Below, in pieces: positions 1 to 10,529 of a stretch of DNA of 64,000 bases. Location: NCBI GenBank assembly GCA_026724425.1, contig JAIUCV010000227.1, positions 992,001 through 1,056,000 of the forward strand, read 5' to 3'. This stretch comes from Erythrophleum ivorense. Taxonomy: Eukaryota; Streptophyta; Magnoliopsida; Fabales; Fabaceae. How positions within the stretch are numbered: position 1 is the first letter of the stretch; each line of letters starts with the position of its first letter. Position numbers and translations under genes: made by a program. A model generated the notes under the pieces. It worked only from the letters and a program-made list of their open reading frames with translations. It did no database searches and was not told where the DNA came from.

Positions 1-600
1 AACCTTTTCAAATCTCAACTACTGGACTCTTAAGGTTGACCAACCAACCCAAAAGCATTACCATGCAAATACCACAACCATTATATGCTATATAAATCCA
101 ATAACTCATGCATTCAACGAACTATAACATAATCTTTCGATAAACACTCTTGAAGATGAAATATGATAACAAGACAACCCACATACTCATCCATATATCA
201 ACAATACCATCAAGGGAAACATGCTAATTTCATTATCCTCATGAGTCAACTCAAAGCTAAAACAACTACTAACATAGAGCCAACAGCTCATACACAATCC
301 TATCTTGGCATTATGCTCATATATATGCAACAAACCCAAAATATTCATCAAAATATCATTGTTACAATACCATTGACATGTGTACAACCCTCACACAAAA
401 TACATGTACATAGGGCTTCCCAAAAACATAGCTATGTACATATACAAGCGAGAACTCAATTTTCCGCAAGCTTTTCCTTCCTTTGAGGAACACACAAAAT
501 TGTGCAAATTATAAAGGAATTATAAAAGCACTTTAATTCCTATTTATAAAAATAAGCGGAGCATACAAAATTGTGCAAATTATAGAGGAATTAAACTCAT
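1..600. other. Noncoding flank with a short direct repeat
   Basis: I see no gene here. The 107-residue open frame at 163-486 has no recognisable domain and a low-complexity composition typical of AT-rich DNA. A diverged direct repeat of about 38 bp occurs at 486-525 and 558-596 (shared core ACAAAATTGTGCAAATTATA), just before the LINE-like sequence. It may be part of the degraded 5' side of that element. Confidence 0.4.
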
Positions 601-1860
601 GAGCCACACTATGAAGTTATTGAAGAGGGTTATTGAGCAGAGATTAAGACAAGAGATTCAAGTTATAGAAAATCAATTTGGTTGTATACCTAATAAGTTA
701 ACCATAGAAGTGATATACTTATTGCGAAAATTAATGGAGAGATATCGAACAAATTAAAAAAACTTGCATATGGTGTTCATTGATTTAGAGAAGATATATG
801 ATAAGACGTTAAGAGATGTTTTGTAGAAGGCTTTGGAGAAAAAAGGAGTTCATATTGCTTATATTCGAGTAATTTAAGATATGTATGATGTGGTTACAAC
901 TAGTGTGAGAACACAAAGTGAGCCCACAAAAAATTTCCTAATAACTATTGGCCTATATCAGGGGTCAACATTGAGCCCTTTTCCTTTTACTTTAGTTTTA
1001 GATATGCTTATTGAACATATTCAACAATCAATGCCACAGTGCATGTTCTTTGCAGATAATAGTCCTAGTTGGGGGGTTGAGAAAGGAAATAAATAAGAAG
1101 TTAGAGGTGTGGAGATTAGCTTTGGAAACACATGGATTTTGTTTAAGTAAAACGGAATATATGGAATATAAGTTTAGCAAGAGGCGTATTAATTCTAGTG
1201 TAGAAGTGAAAATTCGAGAACATACCATACCACAAGTTACTCATTTTAAGTATCTTGGGTCCATCATACAACAAGATGGGAAAATAAAAGAAAATGTAAA
1301 CCATAGGATTCAAGCAGGATGGATGAGATGAAGGAATGCTTCAGGTGTTATCACATATAAATGAGTACCGTTCAAATTTAAAGGTAAATTTTACCGCATA
1401 GCTATAAGATTAGTAATGTTGTACAGGATTAAGTGTTGAGCATTAAAAAGCCAACATGTGAACAAGGTCAATGTTGTAAAGATGAGAATGTTGCGTTTGA
1501 TCAGTGAATATACCAAATAATATAAAATTAGAAATAAATACATTAGAGAAAAAGTTGAAGTTGCACCTATTATGGAAAAGATAGTAGAACCACGTTTTAG
1601 ATAGTTTGGACATGTGTGGAGAAAACCTATAGAAGCCCCAATAAGAAGGGTAGATCAGATGAAGAGTAGCCTAATAATTAGAGGTAGAGGGAGGTCATGA
1701 AAAACTATAAGTGAAATTATTAAGAAAGATTTAGACTTAAATGGTTTAACTAAAGACATGATTTATGATGGAACTTTATGGCATCATTAAATTCATGTGG
1801 CCGACTCTACTTAGTAGGAAAAAGCCTATTGTTGTTGTCCTTTCTTTGGGCAGATCCTTC
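600..1860 (+). pseudogene. Degraded RTE-type LINE reverse transcriptase
   Basis: Remnant of a non-LTR retrotransposon (LINE, RTE-like clade common in plants). Seen in translation, with several stops and frame changes: an N-terminal RT stretch near 630-880 (ENQFGCIP, then HMVFIDLEKIYD), the palm motif near 1044-1055 reading FADN where functional enzymes have F/YADD, then a thumb-like stretch at about 1200-1330 containing FKYLGSIIQQDG. The 3' end near 1690-1810 matches the usual C-terminus of plant RTE proteins (a GRGR stretch, then KDLDLNGLTKDM and IHVAD) and finishes in TTGTTGTTG-type repeats near 1828-1840, as RTE tails often do. No upstream endonuclease domain is recognisable, so the copy is probably 5'-truncated. 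The last catalytic Asp is changed to Asn and the frame is broken, so it is inactive. Confidence 0.85.
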
Positions 1861-3464
1861 ACTAGTAGAATTAGTTGTCCCATAAAATAGGGTGAGATAC
1901 AAATCCTAGTAGATTATTCACTTTTCCAAACATACTTGGAAACAACATATAAATGATCTCTCAACTAAACATGTACATCTCATAATCATTTCATATACAA
2001 ATATAGCATATTGATTGCATACTGATGGGTATCCAAGTAAGGTGGGGAACTCTCCTAAAAACTAGTCATTGAAATGAGAAAACCATCCTATTGAGTATCC
2101 TATACTATTCAATACGGGATTTTGGCATCCCATAGTATCTTGGTCTCATAGTTGTAGAAATCGCATGATTCATGATTGAAGATGTGCGATCCAACTTGAT
2201 TCAATTGGCAAATGATATAAATTGTCCTTTGAATCGGAAAGTTGTCGAAATCATGCATCTGAATTGTTGGAACCACACGATTGGAGTTGGAAATAACGAA
2301 TTGTAGTGTTCCAGTGATTTATAATGCTATAATGTTGTCAGTCACAAAGTTAGGTCCTTTGTGACCCAACAAACCTACTTCCAAGAAGACAACCACTCCC
2401 TCTCCTTTGTGAACCAACAGACCTACTTCCAAGAAGACAACCACTCCCTCCCCCTTTTCAAATGAACAACATCATTCCAATTTCAACTTAAAACCAATTA
2501 GCCACTGGCCCATTGTAGGATTCACTTTTATTAAAAAATTATTACTATAATTAGACAAGACTGGATCCATTGGCCCATGACACACACCATCACACACAAA
2601 GTCAAAGTCATAACTCACAAACACTTTTTTTTTTTGGGCCCTTTTTGAGTGAAAAATAATACAATTTCACTTATTCCTACTTTTATATATACATCCACTT
2701 ATTCTTTACTATATATATGTACACTCAAGGACAAAACCCAAACTGTTGCAAGAATTTTCCTGCTTTTGAGTATATTTATTTATTTATTAGTGCATATATG
2801 AGTTATTAGTTAGATGGTTATTAGGCTATAATTTATAATTTTGTTTTGTAAGGCTTCTGGTTAAATTTTTATCAATTTTTGGTTTAAATTTGTTATTTGA
2901 GCATATTTTAGTGGCATATATTTTTTTATTATGATATATTTTTAACTATGTTTCTAAATCATACGATTTGATATGATTTATGATTCACAATTCAAAAATT
3001 AGCCTTTCGATTCACAATTTGAATCGCGATTCGATAACTATGCTTGGTCTCCATCCTGCCCTTGGAAAGTTGACGTCGCAGTGGCTACACTTTGCGACAC
3101 TTCACTCGGCCTTTTCTTAATCAAAACCTTTCATCAATCAGAATCTTTCACAGATAGCCTTTTTTAGAGCTGCCGACCACCAAATATAATATCAATTGAT
3201 GGGCACCTAAGTAAGATTTCCCAAAAGTTAGCTATTGAGGTGGGAGAACCACCTTATTTAAGTACCCTATTGAGCATCTTATATTATTCAATATTAGACC
3301 TTGATATCTTATACTATATTGGTTTCCATTACATACATAAAAAGATTATTGGCCAATAAACCAAGGGAAGAACAACTTTTGCCTCAACTCCTCTCATACA
3401 TCAAAACCATGGAAAGTAACCTTTGTCCCATCCATTTGAATCTTGATCATCGAGGGGCGCCATT
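1861..3464. repeat. Noncoding region with diverged direct repeats
   Basis: No gene seen. A diverged direct repeat of about 130 bp lies at roughly 2024-2158 and 3196-3326 (shared words TGATGGG, AAGTAAG, CCTATTGAG, ATTCAATA). A separate tandem pair with a 48-bp period lies at 2356-2453 (unit begins CCTTTGTGA and contains ACCTACTTCCAAGAAGACAA). The spacing of the longer pair suggests the ends of a decayed element, but the termini are not clear. Confidence 0.5.
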
Positions 3465-5059
3465 TGTTTTAACCTAGAATAAATAATAATGTAAGCAATC
3501 AAGAAAGTATAAATATCATGCAAGTTCATCAGTATCAAGTCTAGTTTAGAGCAAATACATTAGGAAAGGTGAGCAACTACTTGAAAAGCTACTGCAGAGC
3601 AAAGCAATCCTTAGCTAGTCTCAAATGCCACAATCAAGTAAGTATAAATATCATGCAAGTTCATCAGTATCAAGTCTAGTTTACAGCAAATACATCAGGA
3701 AGTGAGCAACTACCTGAAAAGCTACAGCAAAGCAAAGCAAAGCAATCCTTAGCTAGTCTCAAATGCTACAATCAAACAACCCAATAGTCCAACTAGGTAC
3801 CAATCTAAATTTCATAAGTAATTTAACCATTAATCATCACGTACAAATTCTCATTCTGAAAGCACATACCTCATTTGATGTCTTCCCAAGCTCATTTATA
3901 CCACTTGATTCAGAGATTCATTAACAGGTTTCTTATATGCTCTAATCATAACTTCATAAGTCCCATAAATTTGATCCAAGAAGCAACACAATAACTCAGT
4001 TAAGATTTCAAATCAACATCTTAATTCAAATGACAAGATTTTTGCTTCCAATCTAATTACCAATATCGAAGGCTAAGTTAAAGAGTTTACATACCCTTCT
4101 CAAATTTCCATTTTCACCATCACCCAAAACTAGTATCACTTCACAAGGCAAGCATCCACTTCCTTAAGCCATGTATTCGACCAAACTACAATGAACACAC
4201 ATCAATTGCAATTTTCATCTTAAGTATTGATATCAAGGAAAATGGTTTAAGAAGGATTCACTTACCAATTCAAGCTTCTAAAACAAATGCTTGCTCCCAA
4301 ATATCTTCACCCATTTCGACCAACAAGAGAAGGTAACCAATCAATGTACCATTCAACTCAAACAAAATCGCAGGAGATAGAGAATGAAGATGTTACCTTC
4401 AGTACACCATATCTTCCTCTCCAGAACACCCTCAAGCTTCAAATTTAGAATTTCTCTTCCTTCTTCACTGTAACTCACAGCCAAAACACAAGCCCAACAT
4501 TAGAGGGAAGCTTCACCCCAAAATAACATGCAAAGAACTAAGTGTAGAGAAATCGCCCTGGTTCAAAACCCATCCATCTCCTCCACCAGAAATCCACCTA
4601 ACACTCTGACTTCATCAACCTTCAATCTTCAAACCACCACCAAATGAGAAACCGAATGGACTAAAAGGAAGAGCAAGAGGAGTAGAGCAAGTTTAGTGAA
4701 GAGTACCTTAGCTAAAGTCACCAAATCCCCTCCATGCAAAGCTCCCAAGCTCTTCAATGGTGGCTTCATGTTTTGCACGAGCTCTTCCTCTCTCTCCCTC
4801 TCTCTATTATGATTTGGTTGGTGAGGAAATGAGGGAATGAAAAGCTCAAGTGTAGTAGATTTAAGATTGGTGGGTTGACCTTTGACTAAATAATTAAGTG
4901 GGTCTTTTAATATTTCATCCATCCTAATTTAATTTTAATTGCTTCCTTGCTTCAAAAATAAAATTTTGATCTTGCTTCATCAATTTCTTAAACTCTACTA
5001 CCCTCACTCTTAATTTTACCTTAATCCTTCTTAATTAATTACTTCTCTAACCAGGATGT
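3465..5059 (-). mobile_element. Long LTR of a Ty3/gypsy-like retrotransposon
   Basis: Read on the minus strand, this starts at 5059 with TGTAACATCCTGG, a very common start of plant gypsy LTRs, and can be read to a CA end at 3465-3466. Two bases further on (3462 down to 3451) is TGGCGCCCCTCG, which begins TGG as plant primer-binding sites do. If both ends are right the LTR is about 1.6 kb and belongs to a minus-strand element whose internal region should lie at positions below 3450, where no coding sequence remains. The 5' end call is firmer than the 3' end. A second LTR copy is not present in the window. The minus-strand open frame at 4629-4922 lies inside the LTR and is not treated as a gene. 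Confidence 0.5.
3496..3771. repeat. 135-bp tandem duplication
   Basis: Two tandem copies with a period of about 135 bp. The shared block AGTATAAATATCATGCAAGT begins at 3506 and again at 3641, and both copies end in a TTAGCTAGTCTCAAATG block. The copies differ by a few substitutions and a short AGCAAAGCAA expansion in the second. The duplication lies inside the proposed LTR. Confidence 0.85.
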
Positions 5060-5473
5060 TACAGAGAGCTTGTGTCTTAGCCTTGGGTAATAGGTGCCCT
5101 CTACAAAGTATTGCATAGTTGCTTTTACAGTCATCTTGAAATTCTTGAAAATATCAAGCATGTTACATGGTTAACCAGAATTATTGTATTCTTTAATCTT
5201 ATGCTGTGTGATATCTCAAGTTGCTGCTGTTGTTTTTGTTGAAATTGCTGACTTGCCAAATCACTATTTTGACTATTAAACAAAAAGTTGTTCACCGGAT
5301 GACCTTGGATCTTCTGTTATTTAGTCAGAAAATTTTTAGTTTTGCAATGGCTTTCCTCTTTATCAGTTATCTTTTATAATTTTGTGCTTGTAAATGGAAA
5401 TTTGAATTTTCTTTTTCCTTAAGAATACAAAGGTTCTTGATTGTTTTGGTTTACTTCGGTTGTTCTTCTGTAG
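5060..5473 (+). other. Sequence upstream of the first visible QSOX exon
   Basis: No coding sequence is seen. The segment ends in a T-rich tract and TTCTTCTGTAG, an intron acceptor for the exon starting at 5474. It is best read as the 3' part of an intron whose 5' part was invaded by the LTR element. The upstream QSOX exons are not recognisable anywhere between 1 and 5473. Confidence 0.5.
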
Positions 5474-7807
5474 ATGTTCTGCCGAGGCAGCAAGAATGAT
5501 ACCAGGGGCTTTAGGTACTGCTTTGCCTTTCATATTCATATTCATAAAGTTTTCTACTTTCATAACAGTCAGCATGTTTAACCACGCTTGTTTACATCCA
5601 AAAGTAAGTTGGTATTTTGTTCAGTAGCTCTATTCTTCTGCCACATGGACAGTCTAATAAGTCAAATCTTCTTGACCAGTTATGCCCACTTTTAATCCTT
5701 GTGTCTTTTGAGCATCTCCATTTTTTGCAGTACTTGTTTTATTTACTAAGAGAATAAAATGAATTACCTTTTCTCTTGTTCTGTTATTAGTTTATTAGAG
5801 ACCGATTATTTTGAGTAAATAATATTCTACTTTATAGTATTTTAAATAAAATGAACCATCATGTTTAAGCATTTGAAAAAAATCAGAGAAATATAATAAC
5901 AACAAGGCATATACAGTCATTTCATAAAAGAAAAATTGAAGTGAATCAGACCTCAATATCTGTAGGAATCTTATTGCTATGTTATAACGAGGTGGTGTTA
6001 TTGGAGAGCAATTGCAAGAGCTAGTTGGTGGTGGAAGCTGTGTATTAGTCAAGATGGAGGTAGGAGTGGTACGGGCTTTAGGATTGAAGTAGCAGAATTA
6101 GTGCTGGTGGCTTTAATTATGCTGATGTCATTAGCATCACTATCATAGTCAGGGGTCTGTGCTGGGTACACGGTGAGGATAATTGCCTATGATTCACCTT
6201 AAGTTTGAATGCCTTTGACATTACTGCTCCCTTGCCTAATAATATATATATATATGTATATTCTAATTTTAATTCTATAACTAGTTTATTTATATTCAAT
6301 TCTATATATAACTTATTTAGTGTCATCACTTGAGTGGAGGATAAACTGTAAATGAAACTAATTTTCCTATTAAATAATGTGCATACATTTATATATATGT
6401 ATATATATGGAATATAATAGAAGAAAAATAATGTGAACACACCCCTTTCAACTTTAAGTCAGTCGCAAACACTCTCTTAAAAACCAGAAATTAGTTTCTT
6501 AAACTTCCACTGTTAAGCATTTAAAACCTTTTGTCAATCCCCTCGTTAACAAAGATGTCACTTCACATAATTCCTTTGCCACATGGCATGCTCCCATTAG
6601 CTTTAAAGTAAATAGAGTGGTTAAAATATTATGAAAATGCCTTATTAGGAAGTGAAATGCACCAACTTTAAGTCCCAAATACTCCCACATGCTTTAATTT
6701 CTTGTTTTTAAAAACGAGGAGGTTGTTTGCAAATAATCTAAAGTTGATAAGTAGTGTTTGTAACTTTCCCAAAATAAATTCTCCTTTTTCTTGCCAATCT
6801 TGACCTTTCTTCAATGAATTATTGGGCCTTGGCTGCATATCACGGGAGAGAAGCTGTTTGCTTGTCAGTTGTGGTGGTTATGTACTTATGTTAATGACTA
6901 TAGTGAAGGTAGTTAATAGGTTTGTACTAAGGATTTCAGTGGCTGTGTGTTGATGATGATACTATTGTCCGTGTTTCAAAATAATATGTACTGGGTGGCT
7001 TCACCCCTTTCAGTAACCTGAATTTCTGCATAGCATAGCAAAGCATATCATAACATGTTTGAACAGGGTGCCCTGTCTTCTCATTCTTGTCTCCTTTTTC
7101 TCAGCTGTGGTTTATGGGTTCTTCTGCATTCACTTTCTGTGAGAATCGAGGATGGGGAAAGTCAGTTTACATTTAATGCTACATGTGATTTTGTTCACAA
7201 TTTCTTCATCTGCGAGGAATGTCGACAACATTTTTACAAAATGTGTATAAGGTAATTGAATTGAGACTACATTTCAATATCATCGTTCAAGCTCATAAGT
7301 TTCCTTTGCTTATTTTGAATAATGCTAATTTTCAGCTTTTCTAGTCCAATCAACAAAGCTCGTGACTTTGCTCTCTGGTTGTGGAGTGCCCATAATAAGG
7401 TCAACGAAAGGTTGATAAAAGAAGAAGCATCTCTGGGAACTGGTGATCCCAAATTTCCGAAGATAATGTGGCCTCCAAAGAAGCTTTGCCCAACTTGTTA
7501 CCTAGACCACGACCAGAGGACCCACAGAATTGAATGGAACAAGGATGAGGTCTTCAAGCTTTTGACTAGTTACTATGGAGAAAAGCTTGCTTCTCTATAC
7601 AAAAACAAGGGTACTGCCGGAAATGACGGAACTGAAGGAGCCGTTGAAGATTTAATAGCCTCAACTAATGCAGTTGTGGTGCCTGTGGGAGCTGCATTGG
7701 CAATTGCTGTTGCTAGCTGTGGTTTCGGAGCACTTGCTTGCTACTGGCGCTCCCAGCAAAAGAGTCGGAAGTATTTCCACCAACTACACTCTTTAAAGAA
7801 CATATGA
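5474..7807 (+). CDS. QSOX: Quiescin sulfhydryl oxidase, C-terminal exons
   Basis: QSOX enzymes use FAD in an Erv/ALR domain to make protein disulfides, reducing O2 to H2O2, in the ER/Golgi. Three coding exons can be joined at GT-AG sites in continuous frame: 5474-5514, 7105-7251 and 7336-7807. The first encodes FCRGSKNDTRGF, a block strongly conserved in plant QSOX. The second encodes the Erv helices, with the catalytic CxxC pair as CEEC (7211-7222) followed by RQHF. The third carries the conserved KARDFALWLWSAHNKVNERL stretch, GDPKFPK, a second CxxC (CPTC, near 7488-7499), one hydrophobic membrane segment (about 7670-7745) and a short basic cytosolic tail. The stop at 7805-7807 follows a tail of usual length. 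The N-terminal signal peptide and thioredoxin domain are absent from the window, so the gene is either cut by the window edge or 5'-truncated. The three exons show no lesion. Confidence 0.92.
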
Positions 7808-8330
7808 TGATTAGGAGGGTAATGAATTCTTTCAAAATTGTCAAGAATCATTTCAACTTAAAAACTTGAACTACAACCTTTTGAAGTTGATGTATGACAG
7901 TGGTGATTAGGTCTTAGACATGGGGGTAATATATCTTTCCTAATTTTTATAAGGAGTGTAGAGGCTTATGGGGATCAAATTTTTAATTAGTCATAAAGGC
8001 TCTGATACTATATTAAAAACTACTTAATTATAAAGGTTCTAATACCAAATCAATGACCATTTAGGAGATGAATCGAGTTTCCTATTTGTATTGTTTTCAT
8101 ATTTCAGGTCAAGGAGAACGTGGAAGTAGAAATTAGCTGAGAAGAATTCAGAGAAACGCAGATAAGGTGAACTGCAGCTTGTGCAAAACCAAATTATGGT
8201 CACTTGCCCCAAAGAGCCTAGCCAAGGTCCATTTTGAAATGTACAGAATATGATTCTTAGTTTCTTACTTTTGGACTATATTATTTCTTGCATCTTCCTT
8301 TCACTTTCTTTTCTTTGGGCTATGGTCACA
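7808..8330 (+). other. Probable QSOX 3' UTR with a possible UTR intron
   Basis: Downstream of the stop, AGG|GTAATG near 7818 and TTTCAG|GTCAAGG near 8102-8108 could be the donor and acceptor of an intron in the 3' UTR. No coding continuation is recognisable beyond the acceptor. Assignment rests only on splice-site likeness. Confidence 0.3.
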
Positions 8331-8510
8331 TCTATAGTTTAGCCTAGGAAGTTGGGATGAAAGGAGTATCAAGGTGTAAAATTTTGGTTCAGTGTAGTTC
8401 TGATTTCCTTTTTATGATCAAAAGTAACTGTATAAGCTAGGATCACGAGATTACATTATGATGGTTCAATATAATTTTATACCAAACATTTGAATGAAAT
8501 AACACCAGCC

Positions 8511-8544
<34 letters not shown>

Positions 8545-8548
8545 TATT
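8511..8548. repeat. (TTA)n microsatellite
   Basis: About ten uninterrupted ATT/TTA units followed by one imperfect unit. It lies between the QSOX 3' region and AT-rich DNA. Confidence 0.95.
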
Positions 8549-9820
8549 GGCTTTGTTCATGTGGCATTTTAGAATCATCCCAAACCAACAATTAGTGTGT
8601 ATAAGAATATGACAAAAACTGATAGCAAAGGATAGGGAAACTGGACACAGGCAAAGTATCGTACACAAAAGGAAATGATTTTAATTTGTCGTGAAGATAA
8701 ATGTTTTTGAATTATTGAGAAAATTTTATAAGAAAAATTTATAAAATATTGAAAAACATTCTCTTTATGGGTCTGGATGGAGGTGAACAAGGTACCAAAG
8801 ATTATCAAAAGCTTAAATTGTTGGGTAAAAGCACATAATTAGCGTTACTAATAATTCTAATACACTCCTTAAAGTCTTTTAGACCTAAAATATGATAGTA
8901 ATTAAATTTCTAACCATTTAATCATAGAAAATGAAAAAATTAAAAATTTCATTATGTCAAATTGCGACAACTCAAAAATTAAAGTAGACATTCGTATTTA
9001 ATAGGAATGAATAAAATACCAATACTTATAAATACCCACCAAATTTATCTTGAGCCTGAATATGAAAGATCTTTACCCATTCCGCCTTAATCCCATAGTA
9101 AATATATTTATTTATATTTATATTAAATTAGATTCTTTACATTTATACATTCATACATCTCGAGGAGTGACACAAAAATAATATATATATATATATATAT
9201 ATATAACTCATTTCCTTGTTTTATAATAATTCCTCTCTCTCTCTCTCTCTCTCTCTAAATATACTATATATATCCAATTTGTAAATATAGAAGATTCAAA
9301 CTTTATTTATTCATACATTTTTTTACATATATGCAGGCACATACATACTTGCACACATACACATGAATCAATATAATATAAAAAAATACCATTCAAATAA
9401 CAAATTTATTATATTAATAATTGCTCAAGATATTTTACTGTAATTATATATAAATAAATTTTATGTAAATAAGTCTCAATTAAAAAAATTCATTATAAAA
9501 TTTTTGAGAATAAATAAGTTTGAGGTCTAAATATTCAATGATTCAATAAAAAATAAAAAATAAAAAATAATGATTCAATAGAAAGTATTTTTAAAAAATT
9601 ACTACTAAATATTAATCCAAAAATGGAAACTATAGTTCCCTACATATGGTCATCCTTAATTATTATTTTTATTGACATCTCCGTCAATATAATTTATAAA
9701 TGTCTAGGGTCTGCATGAATAGGAGAGTCATTTAGACCGTCAGCAGTTAATTAGAAGCAATTAGTGCTAAGCGAACAGCTATTGGTGCTGCAGACACTAA
9801 TTTCCTGTGTTATGGAAAAA
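8549..9820. other. AT-rich intergenic DNA with microsatellites
   Basis: No gene, RNA gene or recognisable transposon is seen. Contains an (AT)n run at 9181-9205 and a (CT)n run at 9233-9256, plus A- and T-rich tracts. Confidence 0.6.
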
Positions 9821-10235
9821 GGTACGAATAACATGAAACATAACGATATAAATGAAGTTACTCTAACATAAGATTTCATGGCAATATATTTCTTCCATCT
9901 TTGATATCTATCTACCTTTCGTGATTTCTCTACTATCACAGTGAAGTTTTTAACCCTGCAGAATTCCTAAGTATAAACAGCAACAGCAGTAAGACGTGAA
10001 TGAACTTGGTAATGGTAATAGAAGGTGCAAATAACATGAAAAATAACAATATAAGTGAAACTAGCTAGTATGAGATTTCATGGTAATATATTTCTCCCAT
10101 CTTTGATATCTATCTACCTTTTGTAATTTCTCTACTATGGACAGTGAAGTTCCTGGTTTTTAACTCTGCAGCATTCCCTAGTATAAACAGCAACAACAGT
10201 AGGACGTGGATGAACTCGGTAACGGTAATAGAATG
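9821..10235. repeat. 203-bp tandem duplication
   Basis: Two adjacent diverged copies, about 9821-10023 and 10024-10235. The word ATAACATGAA occurs at 9828 and 10031, giving a period of 203 bp. Both copies keep TTTGATATCTATCTACCTTT and a CAGCAAC-AGTA-GACGTG block. It lies just downstream of the E3 ligase stop (that gene runs leftward), so one copy may overlap its 3' UTR. Confidence 0.85.
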
Positions 10236-10529
10236 TGGCATGCAAGATATTTGGATCCCTAATACTTTGCAATCCTACCTTTCTCTCTCTAACTCCCGTA
10301 AAGTACTTTAAAGTATCCAAATCCACACGCAAGGCTTCTTATGAGTTATAAGGACCCTTTTGCACACCATAATTTCACCGTGTTCTGCAACGATTGAATC
10401 CTCTCACTCCCAGCAATTGGGAAACCAGTCTACGTGTAAATTGCATCGTAGAACAGACTAAAATTCGCTGCATCTCTTACTAACACTATGCTTTAGATCC
10501 AAAGAGAAAGGAAAAAGAAAAAGAAAAAA
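10236..10529 (-). other. 3' UTR/downstream region of the E3 ligase gene
   Basis: Follows the stop codon of the leftward gene. No coding potential. Part is presumably 3' UTR, but I could not fix a cleavage site. Confidence 0.4.

Noticed and set aside
4629..4922. 97-residue minus-strand frame
   Set aside because: Lies inside the proposed LTR; Glu/Arg and Leu runs come from GA- and CT-rich DNA.
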